A DNA stretch of 64,000 nt from Actibacterium sp. 188UL27-1. Lineage in GTDB: Bacteria > Pseudomonadota > Alphaproteobacteria > Rhodobacterales > Rhodobacteraceae. Within the stretch, counting starts at the first letter, position 1. Each line of letters begins with the position of its first letter. This document shows, one piece after another, positions 16,967-25,483 of this stretch. The stretch lies in contig NZ_JAFEUL010000007.1 of the NCBI RefSeq assembly GCF_016901225.1, positions 1 through 64,000 of the forward strand. Reading direction: 5' to 3'. Below the pieces are notes generated by a model. It searched no databases. It saw only the letters and a program-made list of their open reading frames with translations, and was not told where the DNA came from. The translations under genes and the position numbers were made by a program.

Positions 16967-17677
16967 TCAGGTTGAGGGCAACAACGCCGGATCCCGCGCC
17001 ACCAAGACAGGGCCCGTTTGGCCAGATAAGCTGCTGATCTGCTGGCCCGCTGCATCAAAATTCGCGGCATCCAGCCAGGCATCGTAGGCCACCGCCAAAG
17101 CAGGCCACTCGCCGTCAATCGCCGCATACCACGCCGTATCGCGGTTGTGCCCCTTGATCACCATTGCCTGGCGGAAGGTCCCCTCATAGCTCAGCCCCAA
17201 CCGTTCGGCGGCCCGACGCGAGGGCAGGTTCAACGCGTTGCACTTCCATTCCAGCCGCCGGTACCCGGCTTTGAACGCCCAGCGGATCATCAAGGTCAGC
17301 GCTTCTGTCGCGGCCCGGCTGCGCTGGAGCCGTTTGGAGATGTTGATATCCCCGATCTCGATAGAACCCGCCGTGGGGTTGATCCGCATAAGACTGGCCA
17401 CACCGGACCACCGGCCATCCTCAGCCCGGATGGCATAATAGACGGCATCGGGCGCCCCCGCCCTGTCAGACACCCAGTCGCGATAGTCCTCAAGGGTTTG
17501 GAACGGCTCATAAAACAGCCAGTCCCAAATGCGATCATCGGCAGAATTGGCGGCGAAAAGATCCGCCGCATGGTCCAGGCTCAAGCGCTCCAGCCGAGTG
17601 TAGCGGCCCTCCAGAACCGGCGCGTCGGGCCAGGGAGGTGGCGACCAGCCGGGCACCGCGGAGCCAATATCGCGCAT
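16967..17677 (-). CDS. GNAT family N-acetyltransferase (RimJ/RimL-like)
   Basis: 236 residues. LEGRYTRLERLSLDHAADLF, the central GDINISKRLQRSRAATEALTL (acetyl-CoA binding) and YRRLEWKCNALNLPSRRAAERLGLSYEGTFRQ are the RimJ/RimL-type fingerprint. It probably acetylates an N-terminus or small molecule; the target is unknown. It starts 3 bp after the aspS stop and is likely to be read through from aspS. Confidence 0.87.
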   Translation of the reverse strand: MRDIGSAVPGWSPPPWPDAPVLEGRYTRLERLSLDHAADLFAANSADDRIWDWLFYEPFQTLEDYRDWVSDRAGAPDAVYYAIRAEDGRWSGVASLMRINPTAGSIEIGDINISKRLQRSRAATEALTLMIRWAFKAGYRRLEWKCNALNLPSRRAAERLGLSYEGTFRQAMVIKGHNRDTAWYAAIDGEWPALAVAYDAWLDAANFDAAGQQISSLSGQTGPVLVARDPALLPST

Positions 17678-17680
17678 CGC

Positions 17681-19603
17681 CTAACCCTCGGGGTCGATGA
17701 CGCGGAGCGACAGTTCGCGCAGCTGCTCGTTCAGCGGTTCGGACGGGGCGCCCATCATCAGATCCTCGGCCCGCTGGTTCATCGGGAACATGATGACCTC
17801 GCGGATATTGGCCTCTTCCGCCAGCAGCATCACGATCCGATCGATCCCCGCCGCACAGCCGCCATGGGGCGGCGCGCCGTATTTGAACGCGTTGACCATG
17901 CCGCCAAAACGGTTTTCCACCTCCTCAGCGGGATAGCCTGCAATCTCGAACGCCTTGAACATGATCTCTGGCCGGTGGTTCCGGATTGCGCCCGAAACCA
18001 ACTCGTAGCCGTTGCAGGCCAGGTCATACTGGTATCCAAGCACCTCAAGCGGATCGCCATCCAGTGCCGCCATCCCCCCCTGGGGCATGGAGAACGGATT
18101 GTGTTCGAAATCGATGGCGCCTGTCTCTTCATCGCGCTCATAGATTGGGAAATCCACGATCCAGGCAAAGGCAAAGCGGTCCAGGTCGGTCAGGCCCAAC
18201 TCCTCCCCGATCGTCACTCGCGCCTTACCCGCGACCGTCTCAAACTGCGCAGGCTTACCGCCCAGGAAAAACGCGGCATCACCAACGCCCAGCCCAAGTT
18301 GCTGCCGGATCGCCTCTGTCCGCTCCGGCCCAATATTCTTGGCCAGCGGCCCCGCCGCTTCGAACCATCGGTCATGGTCAGGATCATACCAAGCACCAAG
18401 CTGATTGATCTGCTTTAGAAGTTCTGGATCTTTGGCTGCATCATCGGGAAAACCAAATCCACCACCGGTGGGTACACCGTCAAGGTCGGTTTCGATCTTA
18501 GTCAGGCCATCGGCGGCCAATTCCCGCCAAAAGATGTAGCCCATTCCGGGCAGGCCCTCTTTCTGGGCAAAGGCGTTCATGCGGTCGCAGAACTTGCGGC
18601 TGCCACCCTTCGGCGCGGGAATGGCCCGGATCTCGGTCCCCTCCTGCTGCAACAGCTTTGCGAAAATCGCAAAGCCGGAATCGCGAAAGTGGTCACTGAC
18701 CACTTGCATTTTAATAGGGTTCCGCAGGTCGGGCTTGTCGGTGCCGTACCATAACGCGGCGTCGCGATAGCTGATCTGCGGCCAGTCGGTATCGACTTTT
18801 TTGCCGCTGCCAAACTCCTCGAAAACACCGGTCAGAACGGGCTGGATCGTATCGAAAACATCCTGTTGCTCAACAAAACTCATTTCCATGTCGAGTTGGT
18901 AGAAGTCTGTCGGGGACCGGTCGGCGCGCGGGTCTTCATCCCGGAAACAGGGCGCGATCTGGAAATATTTGTCGAAGCCCGACATCATGATGAGCTGTTT
19001 GAATTGCTGCGGCGCCTGGGGCAGCGCGTAGAACTTGCCGGGATGCAGGCGGGAGGGCACCAGGAAGTCGCGCGCACCTTCGGGGCTGGACGCGGTGATG
19101 ATCGGCGTCTGGTATTCGCGAAACCCGATATCCCACATGCGGCGGCGCATCGAAGCCACAACGTCGCTGCGTAACGTGATGTTTTTCTGGAGCTTTTCGC
19201 GGCGTAGATCGAGGAACCGGTAGCGCAGGCGCGTTTCCTCGGGGTATTCTTGGTCGCCGAACACCATCAGGGGCAACTCATCGGCGGCACCCAGGACTTC
19301 GAGGTCGCGGATGAAAACCTCGATCTCGCCGGTAGGAATCTTTGGGTTTACAAGGCTTTCGTCGCGGGCCTTCACCTCTCCGTCTATGCGGATGCACCAT
19401 TCGGACCGGACCTTTTCAACCTCGGCGAAAACCGGGCTGTCGGGATCGGCCAAAAGCTGCGTGGTGCCGTAGTGGTCGCGTAGATCGATGAACAGCAGCC
19501 CACCATGGTCGCGCACCCGGTGGACCCACCCCGACAGGCGCACGGTTTGGCCCACATAGGCGCTGTTCAGGTCGGCGCAGGTCTGGCTGCGATAGGCATG
19601 CAT
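17681..19603 (-). CDS. aspS: Aspartate-tRNA ligase
   Basis: 640 residues, class II synthetase of the bacterial type. An N-terminal OB-fold anticodon-binding domain ([21 protein letters not shown]) is followed by FLDLRRE, motif 2 [19 protein letters not shown] and motif 3 [13 protein letters not shown]. It charges tRNA-Asp (possibly also tRNA-Asn, which cannot be judged here). It is about 50 residues longer than the usual ~590; the extra material is in the GAD/insertion region around [20 protein letters not shown] and [14 protein letters not shown], a feature I associate with this family of bacteria. A sigma-70-like promoter lies upstream, and a GNAT gene follows in the operon. Confidence 0.97.
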   Translation of the reverse strand: MHAYRSQTCADLNSAYVGQTVRLSGWVHRVRDHGGLLFIDLRDHYGTTQLLADPDSPVFAEVEKVRSEWCIRIDGEVKARDESLVNPKIPTGEIEVFIRDLEVLGAADELPLMVFGDQEYPEETRLRYRFLDLRREKLQKNITLRSDVVASMRRRMWDIGFREYQTPIITASSPEGARDFLVPSRLHPGKFYALPQAPQQFKQLIMMSGFDKYFQIAPCFRDEDPRADRSPTDFYQLDMEMSFVEQQDVFDTIQPVLTGVFEEFGSGKKVDTDWPQISYRDAALWYGTDKPDLRNPIKMQVVSDHFRDSGFAIFAKLLQQEGTEIRAIPAPKGGSRKFCDRMNAFAQKEGLPGMGYIFWRELAADGLTKIETDLDGVPTGGGFGFPDDAAKDPELLKQINQLGAWYDPDHDRWFEAAGPLAKNIGPERTEAIRQQLGLGVGDAAFFLGGKPAQFETVAGKARVTIGEELGLTDLDRFAFAWIVDFPIYERDEETGAIDFEHNPFSMPQGGMAALDGDPLEVLGYQYDLACNGYELVSGAIRNHRPEIMFKAFEIAGYPAEEVENRFGGMVNAFKYGAPPHGGCAAGIDRIVMLLAEEANIREVIMFPMNQRAEDLMMGAPSEPLNEQLRELSLRVIDPEG

Positions 19604-19639
19604 GGCGGGCTCAATCCGTTAGGTGCTGATGTTCGCGGC

Positions 19640-19668
19640 GATAGACATCCGCGGGCTGTGGAAGTCAA
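19640..19668 (-). promoter_or_regulatory. Candidate sigma-70 promoter of aspS
   Basis: On the minus strand TTGACT (19663-19668) and TCTATC (19640-19645) are separated by exactly 17 bases. This lies 37 bp before the aspS ATG and in the only intergenic space upstream of it. Confidence 0.5.
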
Positions 19669-19746
19669 GGCGCGGATGCATGGTGCACGATGCCGCCCAC
19701 CGAAGCTGCGCAATTTTAATTCAACCTATTCAATATCTTACGCGAC

Positions 19747-20529
19747 CTATCGCAGGATTGGCGGATTGTCGGGATCCATACCAGGAGGCGTGAGGCCGGT
19801 AATGGTTTCGGCCTTTGGCAAATCGAAACGCAGGCCATGGCGGGCGAGCTTGGCGGTTATGGGATCGGAGGCGCGGAAGAACGCTACGTCAAGCTGGCCG
19901 GCCTCAACGCCCGAGAAGGTCAGCGCCTCGGACACAGCCTGGGCCAGTGCATCCTCTGCGCCGGGGACGGGATCGATGAAGGCCAAAAGGTGGGTCTGTT
20001 GGCCGGTTTCGTAACGGATCTGGGCGAGGTACGCACTGTGGGCCAAGCCGCGCGCCGTGGCAAGTTTTGTGTCGAGCGCGGCGATGACCACATCCGGGAG
20101 TGTTGATGGGGGCGAGATCTCGGTCGGGGTGGCCTGGGTTTCCTCTGGCGCCGTGTCGAGCGTTTCGGAGAGCCACGTGAGGGCATCTGCCGGGATCAGG
20201 ATGGCGGAGGGGGCGACTTCGAGATTGACGCCCAATGATATGTTGTTTCCGTTCAAGAGGTTACAGAGGGATCGGCCCGACATGGCAGCATAGGGAGCGG
20301 GGCCGTCTGTGAAGGCTGTCAGGCGTTCGGGGCGGTCAAAGGCCAAAACCACCGGGCCATCATCAAGCGGGAAGATCTTTGGGGTGATCTGGTCGCCGTC
20401 GGGTTCGGATTCCAACAGCAAAAACAACTCACTGTCAGCCAGGCGCTCATAAAACCGCAGGCGTGCCGCGTCATTGTCGGCGGCAGCCTCCATCGCGGCA
20501 TGGGCTTGATCGAGCGGCGTTTCTGTCAT
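19747..20529 (-). CDS. SseB family protein
   Basis: The start is at 20529 (MTETPLDQAHAAMEAAADND); it overlaps the upstream gene's stop (ATGA). 260 residues. The N-terminal ~130 match the SseB N-terminal domain (RFYERLADSELFLLLE...ITPKIFPLDDGPVVLAFDRPERL...LNLN-like NNISLGVNL). The C-terminal half resembles the SseB C-terminal domain, with AFIDPVPGAEDALAQAVSEAL. The role of chromosomal SseB-like proteins is not established; despite the name there is no secretion system here. Translationally coupled to the UDG-family gene. Confidence 0.85.
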   Translation of the reverse strand: MTETPLDQAHAAMEAAADNDAARLRFYERLADSELFLLLESEPDGDQITPKIFPLDDGPVVLAFDRPERLTAFTDGPAPYAAMSGRSLCNLLNGNNISLGVNLEVAPSAILIPADALTWLSETLDTAPEETQATPTEISPPSTLPDVVIAALDTKLATARGLAHSAYLAQIRYETGQQTHLLAFIDPVPGAEDALAQAVSEALTFSGVEAGQLDVAFFRASDPITAKLARHGLRFDLPKAETITGLTPPGMDPDNPPILR

Positions 20530-21110
20530 GGTTTCAATACCTTGGCGATTTGGCTGCGAAGGGTCGGCAGCAGGTCCTCTTCGAACCACGGATTTTTCTT
20601 GAGCCACGCGGTATTGCGCCAAGACGGATGGGGCAAGGGAAAGACACGCGGGGCGTGGTCGCGCCAGTTCTGCACCCGCGCTGTCACCGACTGTTTGCCG
20701 GTGATATGCCAGCTTTGCGCATGGCCACCGACCAGCAGTGTAAGCTGAATTTTATCAAGGCTTTCAATAATTTGAGCACGCCACGTTTGGGCGCAGATCT
20801 TGGGCGGGGGCAGGTCCGATCCCTTTGCGTCATAGCCCGGGAAACAGAACGCCATGGGCACGATGGCGATGCGAGAGCGATCATAGAATGTGTCTTCATC
20901 GACACCCATCCAGTCCCGCAGACGCTTACCAGACGCGTCCCAAAAGGGCGTTTGCGCCTGATGGACCCGCAGGCCCGGGGCTTGGCTGGCGATCAGAAGG
21001 CGGGCACCGGGCTGAAACCAGACGACCGGGCGCGGCTCATGGGCGGTTGCGGTCGCGGCAAACCGGTCGGCACAGAGAGTACAACGGGCGAGATCTTGGC
21101 GCACATCCAT
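20526..21110 (-). CDS. Uracil-DNA glycosylase family protein, probably Fe-S
   Basis: 194 residues of the UDG superfamily. Motif 1 is ASQAPGLRVHQ (residues 41-51), and motif 2 is the C-terminal HPSWRN. Cysteines at 10, 13, 89 and 106 (C-x2-C ... C-x16-C) match the 4Fe-4S ligand spacing of family 4/5 enzymes, suggesting an iron-sulfur protein. Motif 1 departs from GQAPG (Ser for Gly), so activity on uracil cannot be assumed. It probably acts in base-excision repair. It leads the operon with the SseB-like gene. An 11-bp-unit array lies 24 bp upstream of its start. Confidence 0.82.
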   Translation of the reverse strand: MDVRQDLARCTLCADRFAATATAHEPRPVVWFQPGARLLIASQAPGLRVHQAQTPFWDASGKRLRDWMGVDEDTFYDRSRIAIVPMAFCFPGYDAKGSDLPPPKICAQTWRAQIIESLDKIQLTLLVGGHAQSWHITGKQSVTARVQNWRDHAPRVFPLPHPSWRNTAWLKKNPWFEEDLLPTLRSQIAKVLKP

Positions 21111-21134
21111 CGCGTTGTTTTAGCCCGTCACAGG

Positions 21135-21188
21135 GGATGCACAACCGATACACATTCCATGCACATCCCATACATACGCGCCGCGCGC
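21135..21188 (+). repeat. 11-bp-unit intergenic array, copy C (four units plus GC tail)
   Basis: The units are ggATGCACAac, cgATACACAtt, ccATGCACAtc and ccATACATAcg, then cGCCGCGCGC. The fourth unit is identical to the last unit of copy A. It lies in the divergent region between the UDG-family gene and arsR. Confidence 0.65.
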
Positions 21189-21226
21189 TGCCGTAAGCCC
21201 GCGTTCATCTTTGGGTCTCGAATTAA

Positions 21227-21289
21227 TATTTCGATGTTTGTCGAAATAATCCTTGCCAACTCAGTTCATTTCGATAATTCTAGAATTAT
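21227..21289 (+). promoter_or_regulatory. arsR promoter with two palindromic operators
   Basis: TATTTCGA (21227-21234) and TCGAAATA (21241-21248) form a perfect inverted repeat with a 6-base spacer. A second perfect 16-base palindrome, ATAATTCTAGAATTAT, occupies 21274-21289 and touches the arsR start. Between them is TTGCCA (21253-21258), with TAATTC (21275-21280) 16 bases on as a possible -10. A palindrome over the -10 is the usual position for an ArsR-type repressor. Confidence 0.6.
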
Positions 21290-21641
21290 GGAACAGACGA
21301 CCAGAATGACCGAACACACCTTGCCGCTGGAAGAGGCGGCATCGACCTTTGCCGCCCTTGGATCGGAACAGCGCCTTTCGGTTCTGCGCATGCTGGTGCG
21401 GGCCGGACCGGATGGCACCAGCATCGGGACGCTGGGGGAGCGGTCGGGGATCACAGGATCGACGTTGACCCACCATCTAAAAATTCTGACGCAGGCCGGG
21501 TTGGTGACCCAGACCCGGGCTGGTCGCTCGATTATCTGTGCGGCGGTCGCCTATGACCAGATCACCGCGCTGAGTGCTTTTCTGGTGCAGGAATGCTGCG
21601 CCGATACCGACACGCCGTGCGAGGAGCATGACCATGGCTGA
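21288..21641 (+). CDS. arsR: ArsR/SmtB family metalloregulator (arsenic-type)
   Basis: 117 residues from ATG 21288; ATG 21306 (MTEHTLPLEE) is an alternative that would leave the -10 palindrome outside the gene. The winged-helix core is ALGSEQRLSVLRMLVRAG, then GSTLTHHLKILTQAGLVTQ (recognition helix) and an RAGRSIICAAV wing. The C-terminus reads QECCADTDTPCEEHDHG. Cys103, Cys104 and Cys111 give a C-C-x6-C site resembling the As(III) site of C-terminal-cysteine ArsR proteins, so arsenite or an organoarsenical is the probable inducer. It overlaps the permease gene by 8 bases and presumably autorepresses the operon. Confidence 0.88.
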   Translation: MEQTTRMTEHTLPLEEAASTFAALGSEQRLSVLRMLVRAGPDGTSIGTLGERSGITGSTLTHHLKILTQAGLVTQTRAGRSIICAAVAYDQITALSAFLVQECCADTDTPCEEHDHG

Positions 21642-22668
21642 ACTGACGCAATCCCTCCCCTCGATCCCCGGCCTGTGGAAGCGGCTGAGCAAGGTTTGGA
21701 TGGTGATCATTGCCATCCCGCTGGCGGTGCTGGTCCTTGATCCGCCGCAAGCCTGGCCCACGGTGACCTTTGCGGCGGGGGCGTTTTTGCACACGCTGCC
21801 CTTCATCGTGTTTGCGGTACTGGCCGTGGGCTACATGAAGGCGACCGGGGCCGAGACATTGCTGGCCCGCGCGTTTGAAGGCAATCAGACCCGGATGATC
21901 ATCGCCGCGGCCTTGTTGGGCGGGTTGTCGCCCTTTTGTTCATGTGAGGTGATCCCGTTCATCGCGGCCTTGCTGGCTGTTGGCGCACCTTTGGGGGCTG
22001 TGATGGCCTTTTGGCTGGCATCACCGCTGATGGATCCAGCCATGTTTTTCATCACTGCGGGCGAGTTGGGCTGGTCCTTTGCCATTGCCAAGGTTTTTGC
22101 CGCTGTAGGTTTGGGCCTGTTGGGCGGGTTTGGCACGCGGATGCTGTCCGGGTCGGCCCTATTCGCGGACCCGCTGCGCCCCCAGGCCAGTGGTGGCTGC
22201 GGATGCGGCGCCAAAAGATCTTTTGAAGGCAAGCCGGTCTGGAAATTCTGGCCCGATGTGGAGCGTCGGATCGTGTTCAAGGACGCCGTTGTCGAGAACG
22301 GGCTGTTCCTGCTGAAATGGCTGCTTGTCGCCTATCTGTTCGAGGCGTTGATGCTGACTTATGTGCCCGCCGAATGGATCGCACAGGCCCTGGGTGGCGA
22401 AGGGATCGGGCCAGTTCTGATGGGCGCCTTGGTCGGGATGCCAGCCTACTTGAACGGTTATGCCGCGGTGGGTTTGCTGGACGGCCTGCTGGATCAGGGC
22501 ATGAGCAATGGCGCCGCCATGAGCTTTGTCATTGCAGGCGGGGTCAGCTGTATCCCGGCCGCGATCGCGGTCTGGGCGCTGGTCAAACCCCGGGTCTTTG
22601 CCGGATATATCGGCTTTGCCTTCATCGGGGCTTTGATCGCTGGATTGATCTGGGGCGCCATCGCCTGA
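21634..22668 (+). CDS. DUF318/ArsP-like permease
   Basis: 344 residues from ATG 21634 (GAGGAG seven bases upstream; ATG 21628 would be too close to it). About eight to ten transmembrane helices lie in two halves. The first half carries SPFCSCEVIPF, the conserved Cys-x-Cys motif of this permease superfamily, which includes the organoarsenical exporter ArsP and some other metal exporters. The central cytoplasmic loop holds GGCGCGAK, a second possible soft-metal site. The second half repeats the fold (GALVGMPAYLNGYAA). The overlap with arsR argues for efflux of arsenic species; a zinc or copper substrate is the alternative. Confidence 0.83.
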   Translation: MAELTQSLPSIPGLWKRLSKVWMVIIAIPLAVLVLDPPQAWPTVTFAAGAFLHTLPFIVFAVLAVGYMKATGAETLLARAFEGNQTRMIIAAALLGGLSPFCSCEVIPFIAALLAVGAPLGAVMAFWLASPLMDPAMFFITAGELGWSFAIAKVFAAVGLGLLGGFGTRMLSGSALFADPLRPQASGGCGCGAKRSFEGKPVWKFWPDVERRIVFKDAVVENGLFLLKWLLVAYLFEALMLTYVPAEWIAQALGGEGIGPVLMGALVGMPAYLNGYAAVGLLDGLLDQGMSNGAAMSFVIAGGVSCIPAAIAVWALVKPRVFAGYIGFAFIGALIAGLIWGAIA

Positions 22669-22692
22669 GCGTTGCTACATCTGAGCATTATC

Positions 22693-22719
22693 AAGCCCGG
22701 CTAAGTCATGGCCGGGCTT
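22693..22719 (+). terminator. Hairpin between permease and nhaA
   Basis: A 9-bp perfect stem AAGCCCGGC / GCCGGGCTT with a 9-base loop lies 24 bp after the permease stop. The trailing sequence (gcgttgtctg) is only slightly T-rich, so read-through into nhaA is possible. Confidence 0.5.
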
Positions 22720-22774
22720 GCGTTGTCTGCGCCAAAGCGTCAGGAATGGGCCTCATAACAAGCGGGGGCTGTCC

Positions 22775-24022
22775 ATGTATCGCGTCTGGAATTTCATCAA
22801 CAATTATTCTTTGCTGTTGATTGCAGGCGCGCTGATCGCGCTGATCTGGGCGAATGTTGCCCACGACAGTTACAAGGCGTTCCACGATCTGGTGCTGATC
22901 GAAGATTTTTTCATCGGCCATCTGCATGATGGGCATCGCACCCTGACACTGCATTACCTGGTGAATGACGTCCTGATGGCGCTGTTTTTTGCCATAGCGG
23001 CCAAGGAAGTATGGGAAGCCGTGATCCTGAAGAACGGCTCCTTGCGTGGCAAGAAGGCCGCGACCCCGTTGGTGGCCACGGTTGGCGGCATGGTCGGCCC
23101 GATAAGTGTTTATCTGGGCCTGGCAGCGATCTTTGGCAGCACCACGTTCAACGCGGTAGCCAATGGTTGGGCGATCCCGACGGCCACGGATATTGCGTTT
23201 TCCTACCTCATTGGGCGGATCGTCTTTGGCGCGGGTCACCCTGCGGTGCGGTTCCTGCTGTTGCTGGCGATTGCCGATGATGCGGCGGGGCTGATCATTC
23301 TGGCGGTGTTCTATCCCAGCGGAGCCTTGGCGCCGGTCTGGTTACTGTTGTCTGCTGGCGCGGCGATTGCGGTTTACGTGCTGGCCAACTGGTTGCCGCG
23401 GCGGATGGACCGGGGCGATCAGTTGCGCCGGAACTCCACTTGGGTCCGTGAAAAGCTATCTTTTTGGCCCTATGCCCTGGCCGGGTGCCTCAGCTGGTAC
23501 GGGTTTCAGCAAAGCGGCTTACACCCTGCGCTTGGCCTGTTGCCTATCGTGCCAACGATTCCCCATTGCGAACGCGCCTTTGGGATTTTTGCCGAGGCTG
23601 AAAAATATCTGACGGACCTGTTGAACAAGATGGAGCATGCGCTGCAAGTGCCCGTGCAGATCGTCCTGTTCTTCTTTGGCTTGCTGAATGCGGGGGTTGA
23701 GCTGTCTTCCATCGGCGATGCCACATGGCTGGTGCTGGCGGGGCTGATCATCGGCAAACCGGCGGGCGTGCTGTTCTTTGGCTGGCTGGCTGCCGGGCCC
23801 ATGGGGCTGGGCCTGCCGGCGGGCATGCGCACGGTCGATCTGTTCGTGATCGGTTGTGTGGCGGCGATCGGGTTCACCGTGTCGCTGTTCATCGCCACCG
23901 TCGCCTTTGATGCGGGCCCGGTGCAGGATGCGGCGAAAATGGGCGCGCTCTTTAGCTTTGCCGCTGCCGTTATCTCGATCATCGCGGGACGGGTGACCGG
24001 AGTGCAAAAGCAAGACGCCTGA
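22775..24022 (+). CDS. nhaA: Na+/H+ antiporter NhaA
   Basis: 415 residues from ATG 22775. It has the family's eleven to twelve transmembrane helices, with signature sequences VNDVLMALFF, GWAIPTATDIAFS and LLLAIADDAAGLII (the two adjacent aspartates that bind Na+/H+), and HCERAFGIF, GKPAGV and VAAIGFTVSLFIA. It exports Na+ in exchange for protons at the inner membrane, giving pH and salt homeostasis. It is somewhat longer than E. coli NhaA (388). It lies 106 bp after the arsenic-type permease in the same direction; whether it is cotranscribed is unclear. Confidence 0.96.
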   Translation: MYRVWNFINNYSLLLIAGALIALIWANVAHDSYKAFHDLVLIEDFFIGHLHDGHRTLTLHYLVNDVLMALFFAIAAKEVWEAVILKNGSLRGKKAATPLVATVGGMVGPISVYLGLAAIFGSTTFNAVANGWAIPTATDIAFSYLIGRIVFGAGHPAVRFLLLLAIADDAAGLIILAVFYPSGALAPVWLLLSAGAAIAVYVLANWLPRRMDRGDQLRRNSTWVREKLSFWPYALAGCLSWYGFQQSGLHPALGLLPIVPTIPHCERAFGIFAEAEKYLTDLLNKMEHALQVPVQIVLFFFGLLNAGVELSSIGDATWLVLAGLIIGKPAGVLFFGWLAAGPMGLGLPAGMRTVDLFVIGCVAAIGFTVSLFIATVAFDAGPVQDAAKMGALFSFAAAVISIIAGRVTGVQKQDA

Positions 24023-24123
24023 CGCATTTGGAAACACTTTGTTAACCTTAACGGCCTATCGATAGTATCGGGGGTTTGTGAAAACGAAGGGTTTTCGCCG
24101 TGTTTTCAGTGTTAATGGGCTGT

Positions 24124-24156
24124 GGGGCTCGAACCGGTATTCTGGTTCGGGGCCCC
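24124..24156 (+). other. Hairpin in the 5' leader of the KpsE-like gene
   Basis: CGAACC (24130-24135) pairs with GGTTCG (24144-24149), extended by GGGGC (24124-24128) with GCCCC (24152-24156) around a small bulge. A second hairpin, GAAAAC with GTTTTC, lies at about 24079-24095. No T tract follows either. They could terminate nhaA transcripts weakly or lie in the leader of the downstream gene. Confidence 0.3.
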
Positions 24157-24205
24157 ATAAACGATTCCGGGGCTATCCGATTTAGGCAGCCAGGCGAGCC
24201 GCGCC

Positions 24206-25396
24206 ATGGCTGGTGATAAGGGCATACGGCCCAAGGTGACGGCAGCCCGAAAGGGATACGCCGCCCACAATGTCGCGCGCAAATCAGCACGACATTTGCC
24301 GCTGCTGGCGGTTTCGGCAGATGAACCGTCTGGGCAGGACACGGCTGCGCGATATGCCCAATATGTACGATATCGCCGGAAACGGGCGCTTATGTCCGCC
24401 GTGCGGTTTGCCGCTGTTGTCCTGGTTCCGACCGCCATCGTAGCCTGGTACATGGCGGTCATTGCAACACCGCTCTACACGGCGACGACCGATTTCATGC
24501 TACAACAGATCGAGCAGGCACCACCAGATCATGAGACGCTGCAGACGGCGCATAGGGCGCTCGATCAGGACATTGACCTCGTCAAGGCGCATCTGCAATC
24601 GCGCGCTACACGACGGCGCCTCGATGTGGATACGGATTTCCATGGCCATTGGAGCCAAGGCCATGTTGATCCGCTAAACCGGCTGCGCGGCGATCTGTCG
24701 GAAGCCGGGCGGCATCGCGCCTACACGCGGCGGGTGAGCATCTCAAGCGATCCGGAGACTGGCCTGATTCAGGTGCAGGTCCGCGGGGTTGATCCCGAAA
24801 GCGCGCTGCAGATGTCAGAACAGCTGGTCGATTATGCACGCAGCTACGTCAGATTACTCACGGCGGAGCGCCGCGCGGACCTGACCCGCGACGCCTTGCA
24901 CACCTATCAACAGGCCCGCCACCGGATCGTGGCCAGCCGGGCGCGTCTGGATTTTGTACGCAAACAGTTTGAACCGGCAGGCACTGATCAGGTGACCCGC
25001 AACCTCAGCGCACCGCTGTTTGGGGAGATGGATGCCGCAGATGAGATTGGGCTGGACCCCAACAAACTCTCTATCACGAACATGCAGAACGTGATCGCGG
25101 ACCTGCGGCCGGACTGGCCCGATGAGGTCACGGCGCGCAATCCGATCCTGAAGATGGCCGAAACCGACCTGCGCCAAGACAGCATGGCCCTTCACACCGC
25201 CGTCATCGCGCTGGAACAGCAACGCCGGGCCGCCTTGCGCGAGCATTTGTGTCTGTCGGTTGGTCTGCAACCAGTCGTGCGCGCATGGTCCGGTCCCGCC
25301 CGGGTGGCGCAATCCAGTGTGCTGGCTTTCCTAATCTTCGGCGGCCTCTATATGGTAACTGCGCGCGGGATCCCTAGCCTGCGCCAGCGTGCCTAG
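24206..25396 (+). CDS. Capsule polysaccharide export inner-membrane protein (KpsE/BexC/CtrB-like)
   Basis: 396 residues with the polysaccharide co-polymerase topology. There is a Lys/Arg-rich cytoplasmic N-terminus, a transmembrane helix at about 67-88 (FAAVVLVPTAIVAWYMAVI), a long periplasmic coiled region (RHRIVASRARLDFVRKQ, AETDLRQDSMALHTAVIALE), and a second helix near 365-385 before a short tail. This is the KpsE/BexC pattern, which links an ABC exporter to an outer-membrane polysaccharide channel. The other capsule exporter genes (kpsM/T/D) are not in the window. The following kdsA is consistent with KDO-containing surface glycans. Confidence 0.75.
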   Translation: MAGDKGIRPKVTAARKGYAAHNVARKSARHLPLLAVSADEPSGQDTAARYAQYVRYRRKRALMSAVRFAAVVLVPTAIVAWYMAVIATPLYTATTDFMLQQIEQAPPDHETLQTAHRALDQDIDLVKAHLQSRATRRRLDVDTDFHGHWSQGHVDPLNRLRGDLSEAGRHRAYTRRVSISSDPETGLIQVQVRGVDPESALQMSEQLVDYARSYVRLLTAERRADLTRDALHTYQQARHRIVASRARLDFVRKQFEPAGTDQVTRNLSAPLFGEMDAADEIGLDPNKLSITNMQNVIADLRPDWPDEVTARNPILKMAETDLRQDSMALHTAVIALEQQRRAALREHLCLSVGLQPVVRAWSGPARVAQSSVLAFLIFGGLYMVTARGIPSLRQRA

Positions 25397-25483
25397 TCCC
25401 CCTTTGACCTCCACGAGGAATGGGCGCTGGGGTTTTCCCATGGTGCCTGATACATCCTGACCGACCCACGGCAGGAGGACAGC

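Noticed and set aside
17147-18418. 423-codon plus-strand frame opposite aspS and the GNAT gene
   Set aside because: It spans two confident minus-strand genes and their junction, and its composition is typical of a shadow frame.
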